Of a DNA stretch of 14,103 bases, positions 7,556 through 14,022 are shown piece after piece (the stretch's first letter is position 1; every line of letters starts with the position of its first letter). Position numbers and translations under genes: made by a program. Source of the DNA: Spirulina sp. DLM2.Bin59 (GTDB taxonomy: Bacteria > Cyanobacteriota > Cyanobacteriia > Cyanobacteriales > Spirulinaceae). The notes beneath the pieces are model-generated. The model saw only the letters and a list, made by a program, of their open reading frames with translations. It was not told where the DNA came from and did no database searches. The stretch spans positions 1-14,103 of the forward strand of contig RECT01000115.1 in assembly GCA_007693875.1 (NCBI GenBank), read 5' to 3'.

Positions 7556-7592
7556 AATCCTGTTAATCATGCCATCGCCCTTGTACAGGATT
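7556..7592. promoter_or_regulatory. 8-bp dyad AATCCTGT/ACAGGATT just upstream of a TATAAT box
   Basis: AATCCTGT (7556-7563) and ACAGGATT (7585-7592) are exact reverse complements with centres 29 bases apart, close to three DNA turns. The right arm ends two bases before a consensus -10 box. This is the layout of a regulator-binding site controlling the NACHT gene. The regulator is unknown. Confidence 0.4.
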
Positions 7593-7594
7593 TG

Positions 7595-7600
7595 TATAAT
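7595..7600 (+). promoter_or_regulatory. Consensus -10 box TATAAT, candidate NACHT promoter
   Basis: A perfect TATAAT lies 129 bases upstream of the chosen NACHT start. No good -35 hexamer stands 16-18 bases before it, which would fit an activator-dependent promoter working through the adjacent dyad. It would give a leader of about 120 bases that includes the 7658-7682 hairpin. Confidence 0.4.
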
Positions 7601-7657
7601 TTGGGAGAGGACTCAGCGGGATCATCCAATCCATGCAGAGATAAAAGTATTGACATC

Positions 7658-7682
7658 ACGTTTTCATGGGTCATGAAAACGT
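7658..7682. promoter_or_regulatory. Perfect 10-bp inverted repeat ACGTTTTCAT/ATGAAAACGT
   Basis: The arms at 7658-7667 and 7673-7682 pair exactly around GGGTC. A consensus -35-like TTGACA (7650-7655) touches its left side. The site lies 47 bases upstream of the NACHT start. It may be a DNA operator, perhaps for the HTH-like N-terminus of the NACHT protein itself, or a hairpin in the leader RNA. The in-frame ATG inside the repeat (7666) is not preferred as the start. Confidence 0.55.
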
Positions 7683-7728
7683 CACTTTTGCCTTTTCCAG
7701 TTCACTTCCATCGGAGTCATCTATATTC

Positions 7729-10038
7729 ATGGTTAAAAGATCACTCCAGGCTTCCGCCCCGGGGATTCAAGTGGCTAAACGAGCCTTTGCGATCAAGGGA
7801 TGGACGCAGGAAAATTTGGCTGGTGAGGTCAATCTGAAGACGCGACAACCGATCTGGCGATTTTTCACCGGCAAACCTGTTGATCGTCAGGTTTTTATGG
7901 AAATTTGCTCACTTTTAGATTTAGACTGGCGGGAAATTGCCGAGAATCCCCCCGCTGAATTTCCCGAACCCGGCAAAGCCCTGATCGCTAGCGGCATCAA
8001 CTTGGATAACCTTGTGGAGCAGGTGCGATCGCAACGGCACGATACCATTCAAAACCGATGCGGTATTATCCAACTCCTGGATATCGGTCGTCCGGTGAAT
8101 CTCGATGATATTTATGTAGATGTCAACATCCTTGAAGAACTAGCCCATCAACGATGGCAGGCCATTGAGGAGTTACAAAAACTCGCCCCTGCCGAGTTTG
8201 ACCGCGTTGGCATGGGGGCCGTGAATCGTCGGCAGATGGCGGGAACAGCAGCGGTGGAAACCTATAAAAAACTCAGGGTTTTGGGTAAACCCGGCATCGG
8301 CAAAACGACATTTTTACAGCATTTAGCGATCCAGTGCGATGGCGGTCATTTTATCCCCACCCAAGTTCCGATTTTTATTGCCCTTCGGGATTTTGCTGAA
8401 GAGAGTAGAGAGAGCGGCCGCTTTAGCCTCTTGGACTACATTCGTCAACTATTTGTGACGGCGGGCATACCTGACCCCTCAACCGCAGGGACTTTGTTGA
8501 GGGCGGGGCGCATTCTCCTGCTTTTGGATGGCATGGATGAAGTGATCAATCAGGATATGGTGGGGGTGAGCCGTGATATTCGCAAATTTTCCCAAAAATA
8601 CCACCAAAACCAAATTATTGTCACCTGTCGCACCGCCTTCCAAAACCCAAAATTACACGGCTTCACTGATGTTGAAATCGCCCCCTTTACCCAAGAGCAG
8701 ATCAATGTTTTTGTGAAAAAGTGGTTTACGAACTTGGGAGCAAATGATCACGAAGCCGCCGAGGCAAAATCGGTGCAGCTTTTAGGGGAAATTGACCATC
8801 CAGAAAACTGGAAATTTCGCCAACTGATTGTTAATCCCCTCTTTCTCCATGTTGCTTGCTGGGTTTTTCAGTGCCAAGGAAAATTGCCCGCCAAGCGCAC
8901 AGATTTTTATAAGCAGGGTCTTGATTTACTCCTGTATAAATGGGATGAATCCAAGGGTGTTGAGCGCGATCGCCTCTATCGTGGCTTTTTACTCCCTGAA
9001 AAAATTAAACTCCTCAGTCAGTTGGCCGCCGTCACCTTTGAAAAAGGAGAATACTTTTTTGAACAGCGTGTCATTGAGCGATACATTGAGGATTATTTAT
9101 GCCATTTACCCGGTCATAATCTTGAGCCGGAACAACTTCAGCTTGAAAGCGAGGCAATGCTGAGGACAATTGAAAACCAGCATGGGCTAATCACAGAACG
9201 CACCAAAGGCATTTTTTCTTTTTCCTATCTAGCCTTTCAAGAATACCTCACTGCCCGTAAAATCGTTGCCAGCCATAATTTACGCGCCCTTGAAAATGCC
9301 CTAGAAGGCTTGGTCAGCCATATTGAGGATCCCCACTGGCGCGAGGTCTTCCTGCTAACGACAACCATGTTACGCAGTGCAGACTCCTTAGTGCAGTTAA
9401 TGAAGCAACAAATTGATGTGTTAGTGTCCCAAGACCCCTATTTGCAAGAATTTTTAACTTGGGCAAGTCAGAAATCGCAAAATTTGCAATCTGAACCCAA
9501 AGTGGCAACATCGAGAGCCTTTTATCTGGCTTTGGCTCAATCTCCTCACATCATGGCTCACTTTAATCTGGCTGCAACTTTAGATCAAGGGCTATTCCTG
9601 GATGCCGCCTTAGACCATTTACTCTTAGAATGTTCGAGCGACCACAGTTCAGGTTTTGCCCATGCCCATGCCTGCGGCGAAGCGTTGAACCAAACCTTAA
9701 CGATGATCTTAGATGCTGGATTGTATAAATCCCTCGAACAGCTTCAAGAACAGTTACCCATGGCCCATCAAACTCCAGAAAGCTCGCAATCTTGGTGGCA
9801 AGAACATTGTGCCAGTTGGACGGAGCAGTTAAAGTCAACCATTGCCAAACATCGCAACTATTCATCCTGGGATTTTACCCCTGATCAGCATCAAATTTTG
9901 CAAGGTTACTATGATGCAAACCAGTTGCTCCTGGATTGCCTGAATAGCAATTGTGAAATTACCGCAGCGGTTCGGCAAAATATTGAAGCAACGTTGCTGT
10001 TACCCCAGGGAGAACTAGAGGAGCGGGAATGGAATTAA
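7729..10038 (+). CDS. NACHT-domain NTPase with N-terminal HTH-like domain (bacterial NLR-like)
   Basis: A 769-residue STAND NTPase. Residues about 1-75 form an HTH-like domain with the family motif WTQENLAGEV...RQPIWRFFTGKPVDR. A linker with IYVDVNILEEL (128-138) leads to the NACHT core: Walker A GKPGIGKTT (186-194), Walker B ILLLLDGMDE (262-271), and sensor VTCR (298-301). A helical region with FSYLAFQEYLTARKIV ends the core. The C-terminal part (about 540-769) is helical, holds LLLDCLNSNC and HAHACGEA, and resembles the Cys/His-containing C-terminal domains of cyanobacterial NACHT proteins. I chose ATG 7729 (MVKRSLQAS) because family members begin here and GGAG lies at 7712-7715; the ATG at 7666 would add 21 unrelated residues. 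Bacterial NACHT proteins are known anti-phage effectors or sensors; that role here is inference. No separate effector gene is adjacent. Confidence 0.9.
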   Translation: MVKRSLQASAPGIQVAKRAFAIKGWTQENLAGEVNLKTRQPIWRFFTGKPVDRQVFMEICSLLDLDWREIAENPPAEFPEPGKALIASGINLDNLVEQVRSQRHDTIQNRCGIIQLLDIGRPVNLDDIYVDVNILEELAHQRWQAIEELQKLAPAEFDRVGMGAVNRRQMAGTAAVETYKKLRVLGKPGIGKTTFLQHLAIQCDGGHFIPTQVPIFIALRDFAEESRESGRFSLLDYIRQLFVTAGIPDPSTAGTLLRAGRILLLLDGMDEVINQDMVGVSRDIRKFSQKYHQNQIIVTCRTAFQNPKLHGFTDVEIAPFTQEQINVFVKKWFTNLGANDHEAAEAKSVQLLGEIDHPENWKFRQLIVNPLFLHVACWVFQCQGKLPAKRTDFYKQGLDLLLYKWDESKGVERDRLYRGFLLPEKIKLLSQLAAVTFEKGEYFFEQRVIERYIEDYLCHLPGHNLEPEQLQLESEAMLRTIENQHGLITERTKGIFSFSYLAFQEYLTARKIVASHNLRALENALEGLVSHIEDPHWREVFLLTTTMLRSADSLVQLMKQQIDVLVSQDPYLQEFLTWASQKSQNLQSEPKVATSRAFYLALAQSPHIMAHFNLAATLDQGLFLDAALDHLLLECSSDHSSGFAHAHACGEALNQTLTMILDAGLYKSLEQLQEQLPMAHQTPESSQSWWQEHCASWTEQLKSTIAKHRNYSSWDFTPDQHQILQGYYDANQLLLDCLNSNCEITAAVRQNIEATLLLPQGELEEREWN

Positions 10039-10131
10039 TTCGCTGGGGTATATTGTATAACTCTTTTTTATTTGAGGATCAATCAAATAAACCATGAACT
10101 TCATCATTGCCTGATTAGGATGGGGGAGAAG

Positions 10132-10170
10132 ACCAAGAAAGTTGTGACGTTAACGCAGTCTAATCTTGGT
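10132..10170. promoter_or_regulatory. 7-bp dyad ACCAAGA/TCTTGGT upstream of the first csbD-like gene
   Basis: The arms at 10132-10138 and 10164-10170 are exact and enclose 25 bases that contain GTTAAC. The site lies 30 bases upstream of the csbD-like start, so it may be an operator or leader hairpin. Evidence is position only. Confidence 0.3.
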
Positions 10171-10199
10171 GTTCTGATCACATTTACTGGAGACAGATC

Positions 10200-10382
10200 A
10201 TGGGTTTAGATGATAAAGCAAAAACGGCCGCCAAGGATCTTGAAGGTAAAACTCAAGAAGCCGTTGGCAAAATGACTGACAATCATGAAAGCCAGGCTAA
10301 GGGTAAAGCTAAACAAGCTGAGGCCAAGGTCGAAAAAGCCGTTGAAGATGGCAAAGATAACATCAAAAGCGCACTTAAGTAA
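10200..10382 (+). CDS. CsbD-like small stress protein (cytoplasmic)
   Basis: A 60-residue, very hydrophilic Lys/Glu/Ala-rich protein of the CsbD family. The canonical features are present: LEGKTQEAVGKMTDN (14-28), then AKGKAKQAEAKVEK (33-46), an amphipathic helical tail and no membrane segment. Family members are induced by general stress in many bacteria (CsbD of Bacillus subtilis is a SigB-dependent example). Their molecular function is not established. GGAG at 10189-10192, seven bases before ATG, supports the start. A larger exported relative follows after 115 bases, with a strong hairpin between them, suggesting duplication and a shared stress-response cluster. Confidence 0.9.
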   Translation: MGLDDKAKTAAKDLEGKTQEAVGKMTDNHESQAKGKAKQAEAKVEKAVEDGKDNIKSALK

Positions 10383-10444
10383 CTCCCCTGCTGCTGAATG
10401 GTTCTCACCTGCGATTAATCTGTTGAGTTCCATAGTCTAGCTAT

Positions 10445-10472
10445 ATCTAGGCAAGCTCACCCTTGCCTAGAT
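10445..10472. terminator. Perfect 11-bp hairpin between the two csbD-like genes
   Basis: ATCTAGGCAAG (10445-10455) and CTTGCCTAGAT (10462-10472) pair fully around the 6-base loop CTCACC. It stands 63 bases after the first csbD-like stop and 26 bases before the next start. No T-run follows, so it is either a partial terminator, an mRNA-stabilising or processing hairpin, or an operator for the second gene. Confidence 0.5.
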
Positions 10473-10497
10473 CCACTCATCAATCTTGGAGAATCCC

Positions 10498-10965
10498 ATG
10501 ACCTCATTGCGCAAAACAATTCATCTGTTAATTTCATTTGGTTTGATGTTTTTTATCTCGACCGCTAGCGGTTTTACAGCTCGGAATGCTTCAGCTACCC
10601 CCCTATTGACAGTGACCTTTGGCCAAGTAGCTCCAGGTTCAGGCCCTTTAGCTTGGGGATTTGGCAATGCCCAAGCTACGGCGAAAGGTTTAGAAGGCAA
10701 GGCTCAGGAACTGATGGGTAATGTGACGGGCGATCCGCAGGATCAACTGATGGGTAAAGCAAAGCAGGTAGAAAGCCAATTGCGCCATGATGCTCAAAAT
10801 GCAAAGGACATGGAAGCAAAGCTTCTTGAGGAAACAATGGGCAATATTACCCGTGATGCTAATAATGCTGAAGACCAAATCATGGGTAAGGTAAAACAAG
10901 TGAAAAATCAGTTCAAAAGCACGGCTGAGGATGTCAAGTCTGCGGCAGAAAATTTGCTCAATTAA
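10498..10965 (+). CDS. Exported or membrane-anchored protein with two CsbD-like units
   Basis: A 155-residue protein that begins with a basic end and hydrophobic stretch (TIHLLISFGLMFFISTASGF, about 7-26), a signal peptide or signal anchor with possible cleavage near NASATP. The rest carries two CsbD-like units. The first is at about 58-95 (AKGLEGKAQELMGNVTGDP... LMGKAKQVESQ) and the second at about 105-150 (LLEETMGNITRD... IMGKVKQVKNQFKS). CsbD proteins are normally about 60-70 residues and cytoplasmic, so the export signal and duplication are unusual. GGAG at 10488-10491, six bases before ATG 10498, decides the start over the TTG at 10486. It probably acts in the periplasm or at the membrane under stress, which is inferred. 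A small membrane protein gene follows after 40 bases and is likely co-transcribed. Confidence 0.82.
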   Translation: MTSLRKTIHLLISFGLMFFISTASGFTARNASATPLLTVTFGQVAPGSGPLAWGFGNAQATAKGLEGKAQELMGNVTGDPQDQLMGKAKQVESQLRHDAQNAKDMEAKLLEETMGNITRDANNAEDQIMGKVKQVKNQFKSTAEDVKSAAENLLN

Positions 10966-11005
10966 TCCATTTATGTGATCATCACAATTACTCAGGAAGA
11001 ACGTT

Positions 11006-11158
11006 ATGGGAAATATGTTATGGACTGCAATCGTCGTTCTGTTTATCCTTTGGGTGCTCGGATTCTCCATCAACATCGGTGGCGGCTTAATTCACATTCT
11101 CTTGGTCTTAGCACTGATCGGCTTGGTTTACAATCTATTCATTGGTCGTCGGATCTAA
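11006..11158 (+). CDS. Small two-helix membrane protein, lmo0937 family-like
   Basis: A 50-residue ORF that length cut-offs miss. The protein starts MGNMLWTAIVVLFILWVLGF, continues SINIGGGLIHILLVLALIGLVYNLFIG and ends RRI. Two hydrophobic helices (about 5-20 and 28-46) are joined by a short turn. This closely fits the lmo0937 family of tiny membrane proteins, which frequently occur next to CsbD and other stress genes. AGGA at 10994-10997, eight bases before ATG, is a good ribosome site. The reading frame uses ordinary codons, and an overlapping frame from 10975 lacks protein character. It lies 40 bases after the exported CsbD-like gene, so it is probably the last gene of that unit. Its function is unknown; envelope stress is an inference. 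Confidence 0.85.
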   Translation: MGNMLWTAIVVLFILWVLGFSINIGGGLIHILLVLALIGLVYNLFIGRRI

Positions 11159-11356
11159 ATCGCCTACGACAATATAGCTCGGAAAATGATCAAAATAACT
11201 GTCTCTAATTCATCATGGTACATTCCTCAAAATATCCTCATGCCAAGTCAATTATTTATTGACGAAAGAAGCTGCTCTTGCATCCTTGTATGCGCCTGGG
11301 TTGATCTGGATCTTGCCCCTTCTGCCCAACATTATTTTTTTTAATGGTGCAATAAC

Positions 11357-11384
11357 TTGGGGCGGGGGATAGGTCTAACCCCAA
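11357..11384. repeat. Inverted repeat TTGGGG/CCCCAA upstream of the terminator
   Basis: TTGGGG (11357-11362) and CCCCAA (11379-11384) pair around a 16-base loop. The repeat lies only 11 bases upstream of the terminator stem. Two successive hairpins followed by a T-run are a common layout for the 3' half of a small regulatory RNA. Confidence 0.35.
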
Positions 11385-11395
11385 CCACTGCCTTG

Positions 11396-11419
11396 TCCCT
11401 CTTCGGAGGGATTTTTTTT
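11396..11419 (+). terminator. Rho-independent terminator
   Basis: Stem TCCCTC (11396-11401) and GAGGGA (11406-11411) is closed by a stable TTCG tetraloop and followed by eight T residues (11412-11419). It is the only textbook intrinsic terminator in the window. It stands 237 bases after the small membrane protein, so it ends either that operon with a long 3' tail or a separate small RNA. Confidence 0.85.
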
Positions 11420-11456
11420 GGCGTTGAGTCAATATTCCGCAGGTTGCTCAATCAAT

Positions 11457-11585
11457 GGTGCGTCAGTTGTTATGCTGATCTTTTGCGTCGTGGATTAACG
11501 ATCTGACGCACCCTACCATTGAATCGTAGGGTGCGTCAGACTGGATCAATGATGATGTTAGTGGTTGAATTGGGTCTGACGCACC
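11457..11585. repeat. Cluster of four alternating GGTGCGTCAG copies (MITE-like dispersed repeat)
   Basis: The 10-mer occurs at 11457-11466 (forward), 11503-11512 (reverse), 11530-11539 (forward) and 11576-11585 (reverse). The middle pair extends to a perfect 15-bp inverted repeat (11502-11516 with 11526-11540) containing CTGACGCACCCTAC around a 9-base loop. The outer pair forms a larger inverted repeat around it. Related (T/G)GACGCACCCTAC palindromes are widespread in cyanobacterial genomes. No transposase lies nearby, so any movement would need an enzyme from elsewhere. Confidence 0.75.
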
Positions 11586-11682
11586 GTTCCCTAATAACAT
11601 TCGTCTTAACCGAATGTGAGACACTGAGCAAAGACGCTCAACAGAGGAGAAATTGACATTGCTTGAGGGGTCAAATTGCCCA

Positions 11683-12078
11683 CTAGGGGTCAGGGGATTG
11701 ATCCGGATCCGGCAGGCGGATGATATCTTCATCCCCTAAAAATTCGCCATTTTGCACTTCAATCATCACCAAGGGAATCACTCCCGGATTTTCAACCCGG
11801 TGCGTCGTGTTCATGGGTACATAGGTGGATTGCTTCGGCATCAGTAGCGTTTCCTGGCCATCACAAACCACCTTGGCCGTCCCCGCCACGACAATCCAAT
11901 GCTCGCTCCGGTGGTAGTGCATTTGGGTGCTGATGTGGTGTTGGGGTTTGACCTCGATGCGATTGATCCGATAGCGGGAGCCTTCTTCAAGGACGGTGAC
12001 GGTTCCCCAGGCTCGTTCTTCGGTGCGGAGTCCTTCGGCGGTTTTTTGGTCTTTGGGTTTAGGGTTGGATTTGCTCAT
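11683..12078 (-). CDS. Stand-alone cupin, like the C-terminal domain of type II mannose-6-phosphate isomerase
   Basis: A 131-residue single-domain cupin. It matches the C-terminal isomerase domain of AlgA/ManC-type proteins: WGTVTVLEEGSRYRINRIEVKP (24-45), QMHYHRSEHWIVVAGTAKV (52-70), TYVPMNTTHRVENPG (85-99) and VMIEVQNGEFLGDEDIIR (104-121). Predicted metal ligands are H54, H56, E59 and H93. The guanylyltransferase domain of the bifunctional enzymes is missing, which is usual for a group of cyanobacterial stand-alone proteins. It may interconvert mannose-6-phosphate and fructose-6-phosphate or act on another sugar. ATG 12078 is the first Met; no clear ribosome site is seen. It is 133 bases downstream of pgeF on the same strand. 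Confidence 0.88.
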   Translation of the reverse strand: MSKSNPKPKDQKTAEGLRTEERAWGTVTVLEEGSRYRINRIEVKPQHHISTQMHYHRSEHWIVVAGTAKVVCDGQETLLMPKQSTYVPMNTTHRVENPGVIPLVMIEVQNGEFLGDEDIIRLPDPDQSPDP

Positions 12079-12125
12079 GGGGAGAGTCTTGATGGGTCTA
12101 TGCCAATTATCGACCTTGAGCGCAG

Positions 12126-12142
12126 GGTTTAACGATTAAACC
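12126..12142. repeat. 7-bp hairpin GGTTTAA/TTAAACC between pgeF and the cupin gene
   Basis: The arms at 12126-12132 and 12136-12142 pair exactly with a CGA loop. It lies 48 bases upstream of the cupin start on the minus strand, after the pgeF stop. It could be an operator of the cupin gene or a weak end of the pgeF transcript. Confidence 0.35.
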
Positions 12143-12211
12143 GACTAAAAAATTTGGGCCGCCGTGAGGGGTTGAACGGTGAGCATTGCGGTCGGTGGGA
12201 TTTGTTTGATT

Positions 12212-13042
12212 TTAACCCCTAGGGGCAATGCTGAGGATGCCCGACCATTGGACGTTTTTGGCGTGGGTGCGGCGGTAGGAAAAGAAATAATCCGGTTGTT
12301 GGTAGGTGCAACAGGGGGCGATCGCCACCCCCTTCTCCTCTACCCCTAGATCGATTAACTGACGGCGGATCATCTGCCGCACATCGAGGCGAATTCGCCC
12401 CGGTTGGGGGTCGTTTAACAGGGGGGGATCGGGTTGGCCTTGGAGGAGGGCGATCGCCTCTTCCCCCGTTAACCCTTGGCAAGCTTGCAAACTGGCCGCC
12501 ACCTGCGCCCCCACCTGGGTGGTGACTTGATAGACTTCCCCGGCAATGGCTGGCCCCAAGGCAAAAACTAAATCCTGTAACTGACTCCCCTGGGCCAAAA
12601 GCCGCGCCACCGCTGCCCCCGTTGCGCCCTGGGCCGTCCCCCGCCAACCGGAATGGATGGCCGCTACTTGGCCGGTGGTGCGATCGCCCACCAATACCGG
12701 CGTACAGTCCGCACTGGCCACCCACACCGAAGCCCCCGGCTCCACCGTCACCAACCCATCCCCATCGGGAAACCCTTCCCCCTTAAACGCCTCAATTTCC
12801 TGGGGCGTGAACACGATGGGGCCATGCACCTGCTTAAGGCGATAGGCCCGTTGGGAACTTCCCCCCAAAATTGGAGCCAAATCCGTTGGCATTTGGGGGG
12901 CAAACTGTTGGGTAAAAAAACCATGGGGCCAGGGAGCCAATAGCTCACAGGTGAGATAGGGCTGGCCTTGGGGTGTAGTTTGCCATTGCCAGCCCGGAAC
13001 CGGCCCATCCGGGGTAGAGAATTGAGGGTTTGCGCGACTCAT
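12212..13042 (-). CDS. pgeF: Polyphenol oxidase/laccase-fold purine nucleoside phosphorylase (PgeF/YfiH family)
   Basis: A 276-residue cytoplasmic enzyme of the YfiH/DUF152 family. Members phosphorolyse or deaminate purine nucleosides and in some bacteria edit cell-wall precursors carrying the wrong amino acid. The zinc-site pattern is intact: LKQVHG (H73), ASADCTPVLVGD (C113) and AAIHSGWRGT (H130). The PCCTYQQPDYFFSYRR motif near the C-terminus is also characteristic. I chose ATG 13042 (MSRANPQF) over the TTG four codons upstream, because a GGGAAG stretch lies about 12 bases before the ATG but directly abuts the TTG. It follows argB on the same strand, 84 bases away across a dispersed repeat, and may be read from the argB promoter. 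Confidence 0.9.
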   Translation of the reverse strand: MSRANPQFSTPDGPVPGWQWQTTPQGQPYLTCELLAPWPHGFFTQQFAPQMPTDLAPILGGSSQRAYRLKQVHGPIVFTPQEIEAFKGEGFPDGDGLVTVEPGASVWVASADCTPVLVGDRTTGQVAAIHSGWRGTAQGATGAAVARLLAQGSQLQDLVFALGPAIAGEVYQVTTQVGAQVAASLQACQGLTGEEAIALLQGQPDPPLLNDPQPGRIRLDVRQMIRRQLIDLGVEEKGVAIAPCCTYQQPDYFFSYRRTHAKNVQWSGILSIAPRG

Positions 13043-13055
13043 AAAAAATAACAAC

Positions 13056-13114
13056 TTCCCTCTTTTTAGGGGGATTGAGGGGGATCATCAAAACTTCCCC
13101 CTTGTTAAGGGGGA
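13056..13114. repeat. Dispersed CCCCCTT/AAGGGGG repeat between argB and pgeF
   Basis: A perfect 8-bp hairpin, TCCCCCTT (13096-13103) and AAGGGGGA (13107-13114), is preceded by two further AGGGGGAT-like copies (13069-13085) and a TTCCCTCTTTTTAGGGGG stretch. This type of G-run repeat occurs many times between genes in cyanobacteria. A related hairpin is at 179-202 of this window. On the minus strand it lies just after the argB stop, where it may attenuate or process the transcript. Confidence 0.6.
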
Positions 13115-13125
13115 TGGGGATCGGG

Positions 13126-14022
13126 TCAAAGGGGTTGATGTCCAGAAGCGACAATCATCGAGCCAATGCCGGAATTGGTGAGGATTTCCAACAGTAGGGC
13201 ATGGGGAACCCGGCCATCAACGATGTGGGCCGCTTTCACCCCTTGGGCGAGCGATCGCACACAACAATTTACCTTGGGAATCATCCCCCCCGCCACAATG
13301 CCGGTATCAATCAACTCCCGCGCCTGCTGAATATCCAGCTTTTCGTAGAGGGTCGAGGGATCTTTGTAATCATGGAGAATCCCCGCCGTATCCGTGAGCA
13401 GAATTAACTTTTCCGCCTCCAGAGCCGCCGCAATTTCCCCCGCCACCGTATCCGCATTAATATTGTGGGCTTGGCCCTCCTCATCCGCCGCCACACTGGA
13501 AATCACCGGCACATAGCCCGCATCCACCAGGGTTTTAATCAGCCGCGTATCGACGGTGCTCACTTCCCCCACAAACCCCACATCTTCCTGGCCCACATGG
13601 CGAGCGCGGATTAAATCCCCATCTTTACCACAGAGGCCCACCGCCGCGCCCCCGGCTTGGTTGATCAACGAGACAATTTCTTTATTGACCCGGCCCACCA
13701 ACACCATTTCCACCACATCCATCGTGTCCGCATCCGTGACCCGTAGCCCATCTTTAAACTGGGGTTCAATGCCCAACTTTGCCAACCAGCTATTAATTTC
13801 CGGGCCGCCGCCATGAACGACAATGGGCCGCACCCCCACACAGGACAAGAAAACGATATCCCGCACCACCTTATCCTTGAGGCTGCCATCTTTCATTGCC
13901 GCCCCCCCATACTTCACCACCACCGTGCGTCCGGCAAAGGCCTGAATGTAGGGCAAGGCCTCACTGAGGACACGCACACGGGTTGCTTCTTCCTGTTTTA
14001 AATATTCGCTATCGTTGGCCAT
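13126..14022 (-). CDS. argB: N-acetylglutamate kinase ArgB
   Basis: A 298-residue enzyme that phosphorylates N-acetyl-L-glutamate with ATP, the second and controlling step of arginine synthesis in the cytoplasm. Motifs: VVKYGGAAM (35-43, K37), VVHGGGPEIN (68-77), DGLRVTD (91-97, R94), INADTVAGEIA (188-198, D191), LLTDTAGIL (208-216) and GGMIPKV (245-251, K250). The extra N-terminal helix (about 10-30) marks the arginine-inhibited hexameric type. In cyanobacteria this enzyme is bound and relieved of feedback inhibition by the PII protein, so nitrogen status should control it. I chose ATG 14022 (MANDSEYL) rather than the upstream TTG because AAGAGA lies in front of it and residues before it are not family-like. 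Confidence 0.96.
   Translation of the reverse strand: MANDSEYLKQEEATRVRVLSEALPYIQAFAGRTVVVKYGGAAMKDGSLKDKVVRDIVFLSCVGVRPIVVHGGGPEINSWLAKLGIEPQFKDGLRVTDADTMDVVEMVLVGRVNKEIVSLINQAGGAAVGLCGKDGDLIRARHVGQEDVGFVGEVSTVDTRLIKTLVDAGYVPVISSVAADEEGQAHNINADTVAGEIAAALEAEKLILLTDTAGILHDYKDPSTLYEKLDIQQARELIDTGIVAGGMIPKVNCCVRSLAQGVKAAHIVDGRVPHALLLEILTNSGIGSMIVASGHQPL

Larger units (their letters stand above)
7243..7728 (+). other. 486-base non-coding region upstream of the NACHT gene
   Basis: I see no convincing gene here. The frame open from 7544 has no protein character and runs into the NACHT gene out of frame. The stretch is relatively A/T-rich and holds several inverted repeats, a TATAAT box and a TTGACA hexamer, listed separately. 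It also carries one HIP1 site near its start. It probably contains the end of the moaE-ferredoxin transcript and the control region of the NACHT gene. Confidence 0.6.
11159..11682 (+). other. 524-base non-coding region with terminator and repeat cluster
   Basis: I see no convincing protein gene on either strand. The left half (11159-11419) ends in a strong terminator and may encode a small RNA or a long 3' untranslated region. The right half holds the GGTGCGTCAG cluster (11457-11585) and a 6-bp hairpin CATTCG/CGAATG (11598-11616). The minus-strand cupin gene ends at its right edge. Confidence 0.6.

Noticed and set aside
7544..7837. 97-residue frame overlapping the NACHT start
   Set aside because: It has no protein-like pattern, crosses the promoter dyads, and overlaps the well-supported NACHT gene out of frame.
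10690..11076. 128-residue minus-strand frame opposite the exported CsbD-like gene
   Set aside because: The plus strand has a ribosome site, a signal segment and CsbD motifs. The minus frame mirrors its repeat composition and crosses into the membrane protein gene.
11457..11585. CRISPR array
   Set aside because: The repeats are only 10 bases, alternate in orientation and have no uniform spacers. No cas gene is present.
12219..12725. 168-residue Gly/Arg/Pro-rich frame on the minus strand within pgeF
   Set aside because: It is a shadow of the G/C-rich pgeF frame, which carries all family motifs.
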